19,172 bases of DNA from CAYQPF01 sp964419225 (GCA_964419225.1 CAYQPF010000096.1:1-19172); one strand, 5' to 3'. Positions 5,725 to 14,882 are shown, numbered from the stretch's first letter. Numbers and translations are program-made. The notes: generated by a model not told the origin, from the sequence alone.

Positions 5725-6693
5725 TCACACTGGAATGTCATCTTTTCTTGCAGAAAGGGGTGGCAGTTCTAAAGTGAAAATATTCAGTCTGTAATACAGG
5801 TCTTCGCGGAATTTCTTTTCTTCGATCATTTCCGGAATACTTTTATTCGTAGCTGCGATAATCCGGACATTGACCATGGTTGGCTTGCTTTCTCCGATCG
5901 GGATAATTTCACCGCTTTCTAAAGCTCTGAGTAATTTAGGTTGGAATTCTAAAGGCAGATCACCAATCTCATCTAAAAACAAAGTCCCGCCATTTGCTTC
6001 GGCAAATTTACCTTTGCGGCTTTGATATGCACCGGTAAAGGTCCCTTTCAAATGACCGAAGAACTCGCTCTCGAATAAATTTGGTGAAATTGCCGAACAA
6101 TTCACCGGCACAAATGGCTTATCTCTGCGGTTGGAAATTTTATGAATAGCTCTGACAAGAAGCTCTTTGCCTGTACCGCTTTCGCCTGTCACAAGGACAT
6201 TGGCATCGGACATTGCTATTTTTTCAGCCAGTTTCAGGGTTTGCTTAAGTTTACTGTTCTGCCCGATAATCTCCCGGAACGGTTCATCAACTCTGACCTG
6301 ACTTTCCAGTGCTTTGACCTTGTCTGATAATTGCTTGATTTGATTAGCACCATGCACGATATTGATAAGATCATTATTGTCGAAGGGTTTGGTAAGAAAA
6401 TTATATCCACCATATTTGATAGATTCTACAGCAAGAGAATATGTGGCATGAGCTGTAATGAAGATGAACTGAATCTCAGGATATTTGGCTTTGATCACTT
6501 TCATCGTTTCGATGCCTGTAATCCCGGGCAGGTTGATATCGGCTATGATTACATCAAAACTATTCCTATCAACTAAATCTATGGCGTTCTCTCCACTGAC
6601 AGCGGTTTCCACTTCATAGCCTTCTTTTTTCATCAGAATGGAAACAATGTTTCTGATATTGGCTTCATCATCGATGATTAATAATTTGGGCAT
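5725..6693 (-). CDS. NtrC-family response regulator, truncated by in-frame TGA
   Basis: This encodes 322 residues. The receiver domain spans 1-115 with D8, D9, phospho-acceptor D52, T80 and K102. The sigma54-interaction AAA+ domain starts near 142, with Walker A GESGTGKE (170-177), sigma54-contact loop GTFTGA (217-222, usually GAFTGA), Walker B GGTLFLDEIGD and the R-finger region REDLYYRLN. The frame then hits TGA directly after DDIPV, where relatives usually have Leu. A TTA-to-TGA change would explain it. The product lacks the lid/sensor-II motif and the DNA-binding domain and is probably inactive, unless the TGA is a sequencing error. It starts 3 nt after the kinase stop and so is coupled to it. 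It would activate sigma54 promoters when phosphorylated by the kinase. Confidence 0.92.
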   Translation of the reverse strand: MPKLLIIDDEANIRNIVSILMKKEGYEVETAVSGENAIDLVDRNSFDVIIADINLPGITGIETMKVIKAKYPEIQFIFITAHATYSLAVESIKYGGYNFLTKPFDNNDLINIVHGANQIKQLSDKVKALESQVRVDEPFREIIGQNSKLKQTLKLAEKIAMSDANVLVTGESGTGKELLVRAIHKISNRRDKPFVPVNCSAISPNLFESEFFGHLKGTFTGAYQSRKGKFAEANGGTLFLDEIGDLPLEFQPKLLRALESGEIIPIGESKPTMVNVRIIAATNKSIPEMIEEKKFREDLYYRLNIFTLELPPLSARKDDIPV

Positions 6694-6696
6694 AGA

Positions 6697-7890
6697 TCAC
6701 CATTTCTTCAGTTTATTTGTAAAATCCATGGTTATACTGATGTTTGTACCTTTGTTGGGTAAAGATAATATTTGTAATTCGAAACCATGTTGATCGAGTA
6801 TTTGTTTAACAATGGCCATTCCCAGTCCTGTACCATTTGCTTTGGTTGTAAAGAAAGGCTCTGTAAGATGCTCCAGAATGTCGGCACTCATGCCTGAACC
6901 TGTATCGGCGACATATAGTTTCAAACTTGTTTCAGAAACAGGCTCAATACCAATACTTAAAACTTTCTCTTTGGTATTATCCATAGAATCAAGAGAATTG
7001 TTGATCAGATTCAGCAATACCTGTTTTAACTGCTCTTCATCTGCCATAATAGAATATTCACCTTCTTTGCCGATGGAATATTCGCATTTAACTCCCTGAC
7101 AATTACGGGAGTTTGTATATAATTTTTCCACATTACTGAGGAAATTGCTTAAATCTATTTCCTGCAGAATAACCTGCCTGGGCTTAGCAAAATTCAGCAT
7201 ATCTTTGGTGATATTGTTGATCCTATCGACTTCGGAGATCACGTTACGGGCTACATCTTTCATTTCCTGATCATCAACAACCGACTCTAATAATTGCACC
7301 GAACTGCGGATAGAGGTTAACGGATTTCTGATTTCGTGTGCCAAAGAAGAGGACATTCTGCCGATCATGGCCATCTTTTTTTGTTGGTAACTCGAATCCT
7401 TTTGCTGTAATTCTCTGTCAAACCGGGCTGTTTCTGTATAGGACAGGGCCGTCAGTTGGAAGAGGGACTGTAGAAAGAGTTTCTGACTCTCCTGCAGTGG
7501 TTTGCCTTTGATGATTGCCAGCAAAGGAATATTATTCCTCAGAAGCATAGGGAAAATGTATCTGGGTTCAAGATCCCCAAATAGTTTTAGATCCATTTTT
7601 GTATATTCAAGGATTCCGCCGGTGAATTCCAGATATTTCTGATTCTTATTTAACCAGGACACAATTTTGGAATCGACTGGAATAATTATATTTTTTTCTT
7701 CAAGAACATAATTATCTTCAATTCTGGGCAAAATATAGATTTCGTGTTCCGGAAGTATTTCTTTCAATTTACCTTCAGTCAGACTAAGTATCATCTTTTT
7801 GTCGATCAGCAAAGCATAGGAATTGATTAATTCCCCCATAACCGCCAGATCAAAAGCCTTTTTAGTTTTGAACAATGATCTCCAACTCAA
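6697..7890 (-). CDS. Soluble NtrB-like sensor histidine kinase
   Basis: I chose TTG 7890 as start because AGGAGG (7903-7898) lies 7 nt upstream; an in-frame TTG at 7908 would put that site inside the gene. The product is 397 residues with no membrane segment. Residues 15-165 look like a GAF-type sensory fold (weakly supported). A coiled linker leads to the dimerisation/phosphotransfer helix SLAHEIRNPLTSIRSSVQLL with phospho-acceptor H185. The HATPase_c domain has N-box NLINNSLDSM, G1 DTGSGM and G2 GTGLGM. H-E-I-R-N-P-L is typical of NtrB/AtoS-type kinases that pair with sigma54 activators, and the partner gene begins 3 nt downstream. Its cytosolic location suggests it senses an internal signal. 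Confidence 0.93.
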   Translation of the reverse strand: MSWRSLFKTKKAFDLAVMGELINSYALLIDKKMILSLTEGKLKEILPEHEIYILPRIEDNYVLEEKNIIIPVDSKIVSWLNKNQKYLEFTGGILEYTKMDLKLFGDLEPRYIFPMLLRNNIPLLAIIKGKPLQESQKLFLQSLFQLTALSYTETARFDRELQQKDSSYQQKKMAMIGRMSSSLAHEIRNPLTSIRSSVQLLESVVDDQEMKDVARNVISEVDRINNITKDMLNFAKPRQVILQEIDLSNFLSNVEKLYTNSRNCQGVKCEYSIGKEGEYSIMADEEQLKQVLLNLINNSLDSMDNTKEKVLSIGIEPVSETSLKLYVADTGSGMSADILEHLTEPFFTTKANGTGLGMAIVKQILDQHGFELQILSLPNKGTNISITMDFTNKLKKW

Positions 7891-7940
7891 AATATAGCCT
7901 CCTAACAACCAACAAAATCTCTCTCAACCCTATCCTAAAT

Positions 7941-7988
7941 CCTTTCCCTTGAAAAGGGCAAGGACTTGCTTGAAAAGCTTTGCTTTTC
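7941..7988. repeat. Two hairpins upstream of the kinase gene
   Basis: CCTTTCCCTT-GAA-AAGGGCAAGG (7941-7963, one mismatch) is followed by GAAAAGC-TTT-GCTTTTC (7972-7988). The latter has ATTTTT after it on the + strand, but no + gene precedes it. The first resembles the C-rich/G-rich hairpin family seen elsewhere in the window. Confidence 0.55.
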
Positions 7989-8035
7989 ATTTTTGCACAA
8001 ATTTCCACCAGCAGAATACATCACCTACCTTCACC

Positions 8036-8060
8036 CCCTTCCCTTAACAAAAGGGAAGGG
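8036..8060 (-). repeat. Perfect 10-bp GC-rich hairpin after ABC ATPase gene
   Basis: CCCTTCCCTT and AAGGGAAGGG flank a 5-nt loop. On the minus strand it follows the ATPase stop, a short heptamer array, GTGAGAGAAAAAG and ACCCATCCCCG. The same order of parts occurs on + at 17995-18080. Confidence 0.75.
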
Positions 8061-8085
8061 ACGGGGATGGGTTGTCTTTTTCTCT

Positions 8086-8099
8086 CACTAACAACTAGT
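8086..8099 (-). repeat. Short heptamer array overlapping a stop codon
   Basis: Two units, ACTAGTT and GTTAGTG on the minus strand. The ATPase TAG stop (8097-8095) is formed by the first unit itself. GAGAGAAAAAG follows. Confidence 0.7.
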
Positions 8100-8811
8100 T
8101 AGAAATCTTTCCTTCCATATAGTCAAGATAAATTTTCTGCAGGTCTTCATATTCCAATTCTTTGGCGGTTTTGGTCATTACCAGCAGACCGTCTTTCATG
8201 ATCCCTACTTTATCAGCCATTTCTTTAGCCCGGAAGATATCATGAGTGGACATGAGTATAGCTTTTCCTTTGTTCTTCAGATCCATAAGGAGATTCTGAA
8301 AATCAAAAGCAGCTTTGGGATCGAGACCTGAGAAAGGTTCATCCATGATGATTAAATCAGCGTCTTTGATAATAGCTATAGCTATACCTGCTTTTTGCCG
8401 CATACCTTTGGAATAGGTATCAGTGTGTTTATGAATAAAATCATCCTGGAGACCAATATCTCTGAGGATGTTTTCCAGTTCAGCTTTAGTGTGTTTTTTC
8501 CCGGCAAGTTTAGCAAAGAAAGCGAGATTCTGATAGCCCGTGAAGTTATCATAGAGCATCACATTTTCGGATAAGTAGGCAATTTTTTTTCTGGCCGGCA
8601 AAGGATCTTTGAGAGCATTGATTCCATCAATGTAGAATTCACCGGATGTTGGTTCAATAAAGCCACAGAGTAAATTGATCGTTGTTGATTTCCCGGCTCC
8701 ATTAGCACCTAAAAGTATGTACATCTCACCTTTTTCCAGATTCATGGTTAAATTGTCCAATGCTAATTTCCCATCCTCATACCTTTTACTCAAATTCTTT
8801 ATCTTTAACAT
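8095..8811 (-). CDS. ABC transporter ATP-binding protein (ABC-2 type)
   Basis: This is a 238-residue nucleotide-binding subunit. Walker A is GANGAGKST (35-43), the signature YSKGMRQK (133-140) replaces LSGGQ as in NatA/CcmA-like ABC-2 exporters, Walker B is LIIMDE (153-158), the D-loop is SGLD and the H-loop is STHD (H190). The Q-loop position carries Glu (YLSENVMLYDNFT), common in this subgroup. It should drive the four permeases encoded just upstream, and it is the only ATPase in the cluster. AGGAGG lies 4 nt before ATG 8811. The kinase gene follows after 204 bp of repeats. The substrate is unknown. Confidence 0.95.
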   Translation of the reverse strand: MLKIKNLSKRYEDGKLALDNLTMNLEKGEMYILLGANGAGKSTTINLLCGFIEPTSGEFYIDGINALKDPLPARKKIAYLSENVMLYDNFTGYQNLAFFAKLAGKKHTKAELENILRDIGLQDDFIHKHTDTYSKGMRQKAGIAIAIIKDADLIIMDEPFSGLDPKAAFDFQNLLMDLKNKGKAILMSTHDIFRAKEMADKVGIMKDGLLVMTKTAKELEYEDLQKIYLDYMEGKISN

Positions 8812-8882
8812 TTTTCCTCCTTATATTTCTCTTCTTTTTATCACTATTTCTTATAATCCTCATTTTCCCGTTCTCCTCTCTC

Positions 8883-8921
8883 ATTAATAATTAATAATTA
8901 ATAATTAATAATTGATAATTG
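8883..8921 (-). repeat. Heptamer array (AT-rich type) between permease B2 and ATPase genes
   Basis: On + it reads ATTAATA four times, then ATTGATA and ATTG, an exact 7-nt period. On the gene strand it begins 6 nt after the permease stop and ends in TTAATGAGAGAGG, matching the exit of the other gene-strand arrays. Confidence 0.85.
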
Positions 8922-8927
8922 TTTGAC

Positions 8928-10352
8928 TCATCGTACATCAAAATGGATTATTTTGAAATAAGCCATAATCCAGATTATCACATTCAACAGGATCAGCATC
9001 AGCAGATAGGGAAGCATATTCCGGAATTTTTTACCAGGAGTTTGGGTTTGATAGTCCAGCATGATTAATCTCTCAGGATTAGCAAAAGGCCGCATGGAAA
9101 ATGGTGTAACATTTAGATGGGCAACAGCGGCTGCATCCCCTTCTGCATCACGATAAAAGAAATGCAGACTGAGAGGATCTGTTTTATCCTGATTAATTAA
9201 TTCTTGTTTGACTTCAGCAAATCTTTGTTTAAATTGTTTCATACTATTCTTAAAATGATAATAGCCCAGATCGATCAGAATATCGGTCATATTCTCCATC
9301 AAACCAATTGGCGATATTGATGAGATTGTTTGGATCAATTCCACCTGTTTATTAAAATCTTCATTCTGTAAATTGTACAGTTTGCTTCTTGCTTCAGAAG
9401 ATGCATAGAAGCCTTTTACTCTGAGTCCGTTCGTTAGGTTACCGTTACTATCAACAAAATTGTATCCTCCGGGATTTACGCCCTTCGCTTCCCAATAGGA
9501 ATATACTTTGCGATAGGCATCGTTCATTTCCTTGGCATATTCTGCTTGTGATTTTACAGGTTTAAGCTTTTTAACGAGGATATTTGCTCCTTGAGGTATG
9601 ATGATAATGAATAATAACCAGACTGTCATCGTGATAATGATATTGTTGCGATAGTTTTTTCCCATTGATATGAGGATCCCCAAAATGATGAAGAAACTGA
9701 AATAGGGAATGTATAGAATTAAGTAGAACAGATTAATTACTATTAAGGACAAACTAAAACTGCTGGTCAAAACCATGGTTAGAATTGTCGAAATCACAAA
9801 TCCGGGCAAAATTGCTAACAACATGATAATCAGAATACTCAGGAATTTACTGAACATCACGCTAAATCTGGTGATTCCTTCTACGACAGTCAGTCTGAAA
9901 GTTCCGTTCAATTTCTCTCTGGAGATCACGTCATAGCTGATCAGGAGTGCCATGAGACTTCCCAGAATACCGAAGATAAATGCCCAATTAATCTCAAAGA
10001 ATCCCATGGAAGGTGTGTTAATATCATATTTGTAGGGATTGAAATGAACTAATCCTGTCATCAAACCATTGGGAAAACCAGGTTTTTCGGTAATATGAGG
10101 GTATTTATAGATATTTTCCAAAAGGTACAAATTGCCTCTTCTTAATAAGTGTTGCATACTGGTGTTGCTTCCTGTTACATCTGCCTTACAAGAGCTGATT
10201 GTTGCCTGCAGATTTTTTTGATTTGCTTGATGCTTGTCGGCTCCAATAAAGCTGCTCATAACGAAAAGAATAAACAGGATCAGGAGTAAAACCTGAAACT
10301 TGAAATCTTTAAGTAAAAGGGTGATATCTTTTATTACCATAGTTTTAAGCAT
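8928..10352 (-). CDS. ABC-2 type permease B2
   Basis: This encodes 474 residues. One membrane helix (about 17-36) is followed by an outside loop of about 90 residues, then a block of five or six helices (about 125-265), an outside domain of about 170 residues and a last helix (about 445-465) ending FDVR. The plan is that of ABC-2/DUF3526-like permeases with large extracytoplasmic loops. The cytosolic segment SYDVISREKLNGTFRLTVVEG is the typical ATPase-coupling region. It is a close paralogue of permease B1; the stretch around GKNYRNNIIITMTVWLL is identical in both for more than 30 residues. The start lies 6 nt after the A2 stop, and its ribosome site AAGGTAGG spans that stop, so A2 and B2 are coupled and probably form a heteromer. 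Confidence 0.9.
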   Translation of the reverse strand: MLKTMVIKDITLLLKDFKFQVLLLILFILFVMSSFIGADKHQANQKNLQATISSCKADVTGSNTSMQHLLRRGNLYLLENIYKYPHITEKPGFPNGLMTGLVHFNPYKYDINTPSMGFFEINWAFIFGILGSLMALLISYDVISREKLNGTFRLTVVEGITRFSVMFSKFLSILIIMLLAILPGFVISTILTMVLTSSFSLSLIVINLFYLILYIPYFSFFIILGILISMGKNYRNNIIITMTVWLLFIIIIPQGANILVKKLKPVKSQAEYAKEMNDAYRKVYSYWEAKGVNPGGYNFVDSNGNLTNGLRVKGFYASSEARSKLYNLQNEDFNKQVELIQTISSISPIGLMENMTDILIDLGYYHFKNSMKQFKQRFAEVKQELINQDKTDPLSLHFFYRDAEGDAAAVAHLNVTPFSMRPFANPERLIMLDYQTQTPGKKFRNMLPYLLMLILLNVIIWIMAYFKIIHFDVR

Positions 10353-10358
10353 ATTATC

Positions 10359-11876
10359 CTACCTTATATCATATTTCTTGATTAAATTCAAATCCCAAAG
10401 GAAAAACCCCAGGATAAACACGACAGAGTACAAAAAATATAGCCAGGTGTTGGAGAACATTTGACCGGGTGTAATAGGACTATATTCATATTTAGGCAGA
10501 ACAGGCATTTTAAACTTAAACGGGTACTTCTCAAAGACACGCTCAATCTCCGGAATAGGGGTGGCCCAAAGATTATCGTTGGTATAAATATATGATGTAT
10601 CGACTACAGCAAAAAAAGCTCTGCTAAGCAACCAATTATCTTTTACACCCTGAGAAATAACTTTATCCCGCAGATTTGCTCCGGCATTAAGAAATTGATG
10701 GTATTCTTTTTTAGAACAACCGCTGATATTCTCTGCTATGCCCATAAAACAGGTACGCGGATTGTAAAACTGATATAATTGGCTTAGCTCTTTGTTCCGG
10801 TCTTCAGCCTGATCTCTCTTGATATATAACTGATCAGACTTTTTGATCAAGGGAAAAACATCTTTATAATAAAATTTGTTATAATTGACATGGGTCCTTT
10901 CCACCTCAAGAATTGAAAATACGATTATCTGATTAAAATCACCATTACCATTCCACATCATATGTCCCATATTATCAAAATTGTATTTTTGGGTTAATCT
11001 GCCCTTTTCTCTGGTGATATCATTAGCGATTATTTCTCTTTCTTTGGAAATACTTTGCAATTCTCTCGGACTAATGAACAGTTTATTTGTGATTTGAGTC
11101 ATAACCAAAGGCAGGATCATTAATAAACCTATCCAGCAGAAAAGAGCAAACACCAATGATTTTCCGGGATTCCTGGTTAGTAAAGAAGTCCAAACTCCCA
11201 AGAGAATGAAACACAAGGAAAAGATGATAACACCAATTAAGTAGATTACCCACTGGAAAAGAAAACTAAATGTGATCAATGAGGGAAAGACAATTATTAA
11301 GATAATCAGACTTAGAAAATAGGGAATTAAAAAAACTAAACCTACAAACATGAGTGTGCCTGCTATCTTTTTCAAAAGAAAATGACTCCTCTTTAACTCA
11401 AAAGTCATTAAGAGTCTCAGTGTCCCGCTTCTCTTTTCTCCATTCACGCTATCAAAAGTGTTCAATAAAATAAATAAAGATAAAAAGAAGACAATCAAAG
11501 TCGTAATATCTAGTTTTATCGTATCTCTGAACAACCTTACTGCTGCCGAATTTCCTTCTGTAGTATAGTAAAGTTCATCAAAAATAACATTATCAATCAA
11601 ATGACCCATCCTGACAAATCTGCCTTCATGATATACAGAGAATAAAACCGGAGGAAATATAGCTCTGGTGCGAATAAAACTGTAAGCACCTGTAGCTTTT
11701 TCCTGCTCCTGAAACATCTGCTGGTCTGCAATGTAAGCTTGTCTCTGTTGTTTAAAATCATCAACTCTGATCCAAAATACCAAAATAAACATCACAACAA
11801 ATACCAGAAGCGACCATACTACTCTGTTACTTTTTAATAAAGATCGAACTTCATGTTTTAACAATTCTTTTAACAT
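10359..11876 (-). CDS. ABC-2 type permease A2
   Basis: I chose ATG 11876 (505 residues), since GAGGTGA lies at the right distance; a GTG two codons earlier is part of that ribosome site. The first helix (about 18-36) is followed by an outside loop of about 85 residues, the helix LDITTLIVFFLSLFILLNTF, then the coupling segment SVNGEKRSGTLRLLMTFELK, three or four more helices, an outside domain of about 190 residues and a last helix, ending KKYDIR. It is paralogous to A1: the first 200 residues are almost identical, while the large outside domain near residues 270-470 has diverged. That pattern suggests the pairs share a motor but differ in what the outside domain binds. Confidence 0.9.
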   Translation of the reverse strand: MLKELLKHEVRSLLKSNRVVWSLLVFVVMFILVFWIRVDDFKQQRQAYIADQQMFQEQEKATGAYSFIRTRAIFPPVLFSVYHEGRFVRMGHLIDNVIFDELYYTTEGNSAAVRLFRDTIKLDITTLIVFFLSLFILLNTFDSVNGEKRSGTLRLLMTFELKRSHFLLKKIAGTLMFVGLVFLIPYFLSLIILIIVFPSLITFSFLFQWVIYLIGVIIFSLCFILLGVWTSLLTRNPGKSLVFALFCWIGLLMILPLVMTQITNKLFISPRELQSISKEREIIANDITREKGRLTQKYNFDNMGHMMWNGNGDFNQIIVFSILEVERTHVNYNKFYYKDVFPLIKKSDQLYIKRDQAEDRNKELSQLYQFYNPRTCFMGIAENISGCSKKEYHQFLNAGANLRDKVISQGVKDNWLLSRAFFAVVDTSYIYTNDNLWATPIPEIERVFEKYPFKFKMPVLPKYEYSPITPGQMFSNTWLYFLYSVVFILGFFLWDLNLIKKYDIR

Positions 11877-11892
11877 CTTCACCTCTTTTTCT

Positions 11893-11934
11893 CACTAATA
11901 ACTAATAACTAACTACTAATAACTAACAACTATT
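11893..11934 (-). repeat. Heptamer array between the two permease pairs
   Basis: Six 7-nt units (on +: CACTAAT, AACTAAT, AACTAAC, TACTAAT, AACTAAC, AACTATT). On the gene strand it starts 3 nt after the B1 stop and ends GTGAGAAAAAGAGGTGAAG, leading straight into the ribosome site of A2. Confidence 0.85.
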
Positions 11935-11937
11935 TCC

Positions 11938-13362
11938 TCATCTTACATCAATATGAATGATTTTAAAATATGCTATGATCCAAATGATAGCATTCAAGAG
12001 GATCAATGATAATAAATAGGGGAGAATGGCTTTAAACTTTTTGCCTGCACTTGGTGTTTGATAATCCAGCATGAGTAATCTTTCAGAATTGGAGTAAGGG
12101 CTCATTGAAAATGGACTTTTATTAAGATGATGAGCTGCACTTTCATCTTCCTCTGCCATGCTATAGAATAAATGCATACTCTTAGGATCTTTCTTGTCCT
12201 GGTTTATAATATCCTCTTTGACTTCTGCAAACCTTTGCTTAAATTGTTTCATGCTGTTACTGAAGTGGTAATATCCAATATCTATCAGAATATCTGTAAT
12301 ATTGTCCATTAACTCCATCGGAGATATTGAAGAGATCGTTTGGGTTAATTCTATCTGCCTGTTAAAATCTTCATTTTGTGCGTTGTACTCTTTACTTCTG
12401 GCTTCGTTGGATTCATAAAAAGCTCTGGCTCGTAATCCGTTTTCTAAGTGACCATTTCCATCAACTGAGTTAAATCCTCCCGGAATTTCTGCTTTAGATT
12501 TCCAATACTGGTAAACTTTGTCAAAAGCTATGCTCATCTCCTGATCATATTTTGCTTGGGATTTGACCGGTTTAATTTTCTTCACCAGAATATTGGCTCC
12601 TTGAGGTATAATAATAATGAATAACAGCCACACGGTCATTGTGATAATGATATTATTACGGTAATTTTTGCCCATGGAAATCAGGATTCCCAGAATAATA
12701 AAGAAGCAAAAATATGGAATGTAGAGTAAAAAATAGCAAATATTGATTAAAACAATGGAAAGGTTGAAACTGTGTGTTAAAGCCACAGTCAAAAATGTTG
12801 ACACCACAAACCCCGGTATAATTGCCAGTATCATGATTAAAAGAATGCTGAGGAACTTACTGATCAATACCTGGAATCTGGTTACTCCCTCAACAACGGT
12901 CAATCTGAATGTCCCATGGAGTTTTTCTTGGGAAATAACATCATAACTTATTAACAGGCACATCAAACTGCCGAGAATACCGAAAATAAATGACCAGTTA
13001 GTTTTCATAAAACCTTTTCCAGGCAGATTTATATCATATTTGAAAGGCTGAAAATTAACAACTGAGGTAGTTAAACCATTCGGAAATCCCGGTCTTTCTG
13101 TTATGTATGGCAATTTGTAGATGTCTTCTATAAAAATCAAATTTCCTTGATAAAGCAAATGTTGCAAACTGGTGTTAGCATTAGTTATCCATTCCTGGCT
13201 TTCTTTAATGGAATTCTGCAAATTCTCCTGATTGTCATTCATCCTATTCGAGCCGATGAAGCTACTTATTACAAAAAGAATAAACATTATCAGCAGTAAA
13301 ACTTGAAACTTGAAATCTTTAAGTAATAAAATCAAATCTTTTATTAATACTATTTTTAACAT
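11938..13362 (-). CDS. ABC-2 type permease B1
   Basis: This 474-residue paralogue of B2 has the same length and helix plan: helix 1 at about 17-36, a membrane block at about 125-265, a large outside domain, and a last helix ending HIDVR. Helices and coupling segment (SYDVISQEKLHGTFRLTVVEG) are nearly identical to B2, while the outside domains differ more (for example residues 280-330). It starts 5 nt after the A1 stop, with the ribosome site AAGGTAGG overlapping that stop. It is expected to pair with A1 and use the ATPase encoded at 8.1-8.8 kb. Confidence 0.9.
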   Translation of the reverse strand: MLKIVLIKDLILLLKDFKFQVLLLIMFILFVISSFIGSNRMNDNQENLQNSIKESQEWITNANTSLQHLLYQGNLIFIEDIYKLPYITERPGFPNGLTTSVVNFQPFKYDINLPGKGFMKTNWSFIFGILGSLMCLLISYDVISQEKLHGTFRLTVVEGVTRFQVLISKFLSILLIMILAIIPGFVVSTFLTVALTHSFNLSIVLINICYFLLYIPYFCFFIILGILISMGKNYRNNIIITMTVWLLFIIIIPQGANILVKKIKPVKSQAKYDQEMSIAFDKVYQYWKSKAEIPGGFNSVDGNGHLENGLRARAFYESNEARSKEYNAQNEDFNRQIELTQTISSISPMELMDNITDILIDIGYYHFSNSMKQFKQRFAEVKEDIINQDKKDPKSMHLFYSMAEEDESAAHHLNKSPFSMSPYSNSERLLMLDYQTPSAGKKFKAILPYLLSLILLNAIIWIIAYFKIIHIDVR

Positions 13363-13367
13363 AATGC

Positions 13368-14882
13368 CTACCTTATATCGTATTTTTTAACAAGATTTAA
13401 GTCCCAAAGGAAAAATCCTATGATGAAGATTAAAGAAAAGCAAAAGTATATGTATGAGTTTTTTGCCATTTGACTCAAGGTAATTTGTTTGTATTCGTAC
13501 TTCGGTAAATTGGGCATGCTGAAAACAAATTTGTGCTGATTAAGAATAGCTAAACCTTCTTGCATGGAATTGGCTTTCAAGAGGAGTGAACGGTCGAATA
13601 ATGTATCTGCTTTGGCAAAAAACAATCTACTGTGCAACCAGTTATCTTTTATCCCCAGGGAAATAATTTTGTCTCTTAAATCTGTTCCGTCACTTAAAAA
13701 TTGATAGTAATCTTTATTAGAACAACCACTGAGATTCTCGGCTATATCAGTAAAAATTGTACTAGGATTATAAAATTGCAGCATTCTGTTCAACTCATTT
13801 TTCCTATTACTACCCTGTTCTCTTTTGATGTAAAGATCATCTGTTTTTTTGACCAAGGGGAATATGTTCTCAAAGTAATACTTATTATAATTCACATGTG
13901 CTCTTTCAGTCTCAAGAGTAGATAATATGCTGGTAGAATTAAATGCTCCTGATCCCCACCAAAAATAATGCCCCATCTCCTGGAGATTGTATTTTTGATT
14001 TAAGATCTTGTATTGTTGGGAAATTTGCTCAGAGATCATACTCCTCTCTTTTTGATACACTGACCAGTTTGTTTTATTGATAAATAACTGTGCAGTAAGC
14101 AAAGACATAACCAAAGGAAGAATCATCAGCAAACCGATCCAGCAAAATAAAGCATAGACCAGTGACTTACCCGGACTCTTTGTAAGTAATGAGGTCCAAA
14201 CTCCCAAAAGTATAAAACAAAGAGAAAACACGAGAACTCCTGCTAAATACAAAATCCATTGCAGCATAAAACTCAGGGTTATCAGTGAAGGAAAGGCAAT
14301 TATGAGTATTATGAGACTCATAAAATATGGTACGAAGAAAACTAAGCCTACAAACATTAATGTGCCTGCAATTTTTTTTAAAAGATAATGACTACGCTTA
14401 AGTTCAAAGGTCATGAGAAGCTTTAGTGTTCCACTTCTCTTTTCGCCATTTACACTATCAAAAGTGTTTAACAAAATGAAAAGTGACAGGAAGAATACGA
14501 TCAGAGTGGTGATATCCAATTTGATTGTATCCCTGAATAATCTCACTGCAGCTGAATTTCCCTGGGTCGTATAGTAAAGTTCTTCAAAAAAAGGATTATC
14601 GATTAAATGACCCCTTCTAACGAAATCACCTTCATGATATATGGAAAATAAAACCGGAGGAAAGATTGCTCTTGTATGAATGAAACTATAATTCTCTGCT
14701 GCTTTTTCCTGTTCTTGAAACATTTGCTGATCAGCTATATAAGCCTGTCTCTGCTGTTTGAAATCATCAACTCTGATCCAAAATACCAAAATAAACATCA
14801 CAACAAATACCAGAAGCGACCATACAACCCTGTTGCTTTTTAATAATGATTGGACTTCATGCTTCAATAACTCTTTAAACAT
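13368..14882 (-). CDS. ABC-2 type permease A1
   Basis: I chose ATG 14882 (504 residues) for the same reason as in A2: GAGGTGA 5 nt upstream, with an overlapping GTG rejected. The order is helix at 18-36, outside loop, membrane block with the coupling segment SVNGEKRSGTLKLLMTFELK, an outside domain of about 190 residues, and a last helix ending KKYDIR. Near its 5' end 65 consecutive bases (14761-14825) are identical to A2 (11755-11819) although nearby DNA differs at synonymous sites, a sign of gene conversion or selection on the DNA. It follows the NEW3-domain gene by 43 bp. Confidence 0.9.
   Translation of the reverse strand: MFKELLKHEVQSLLKSNRVVWSLLVFVVMFILVFWIRVDDFKQQRQAYIADQQMFQEQEKAAENYSFIHTRAIFPPVLFSIYHEGDFVRRGHLIDNPFFEELYYTTQGNSAAVRLFRDTIKLDITTLIVFFLSLFILLNTFDSVNGEKRSGTLKLLMTFELKRSHYLLKKIAGTLMFVGLVFFVPYFMSLIILIIAFPSLITLSFMLQWILYLAGVLVFSLCFILLGVWTSLLTKSPGKSLVYALFCWIGLLMILPLVMSLLTAQLFINKTNWSVYQKERSMISEQISQQYKILNQKYNLQEMGHYFWWGSGAFNSTSILSTLETERAHVNYNKYYFENIFPLVKKTDDLYIKREQGSNRKNELNRMLQFYNPSTIFTDIAENLSGCSNKDYYQFLSDGTDLRDKIISLGIKDNWLHSRLFFAKADTLFDRSLLLKANSMQEGLAILNQHKFVFSMPNLPKYEYKQITLSQMAKNSYIYFCFSLIFIIGFFLWDLNLVKKYDIR

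Noticed and set aside
5725..5727. Selenocysteine or alternative code at the in-frame TGA
   Set aside because: The position is normally Leu, not Cys. I see no clear SECIS-like stem just after the TGA, and several other genes here end properly at TGA.
7972..7994. Rho-independent terminator on the + strand
   Set aside because: The hairpin plus T-run is correct in form, but no + strand gene or promoter precedes it.
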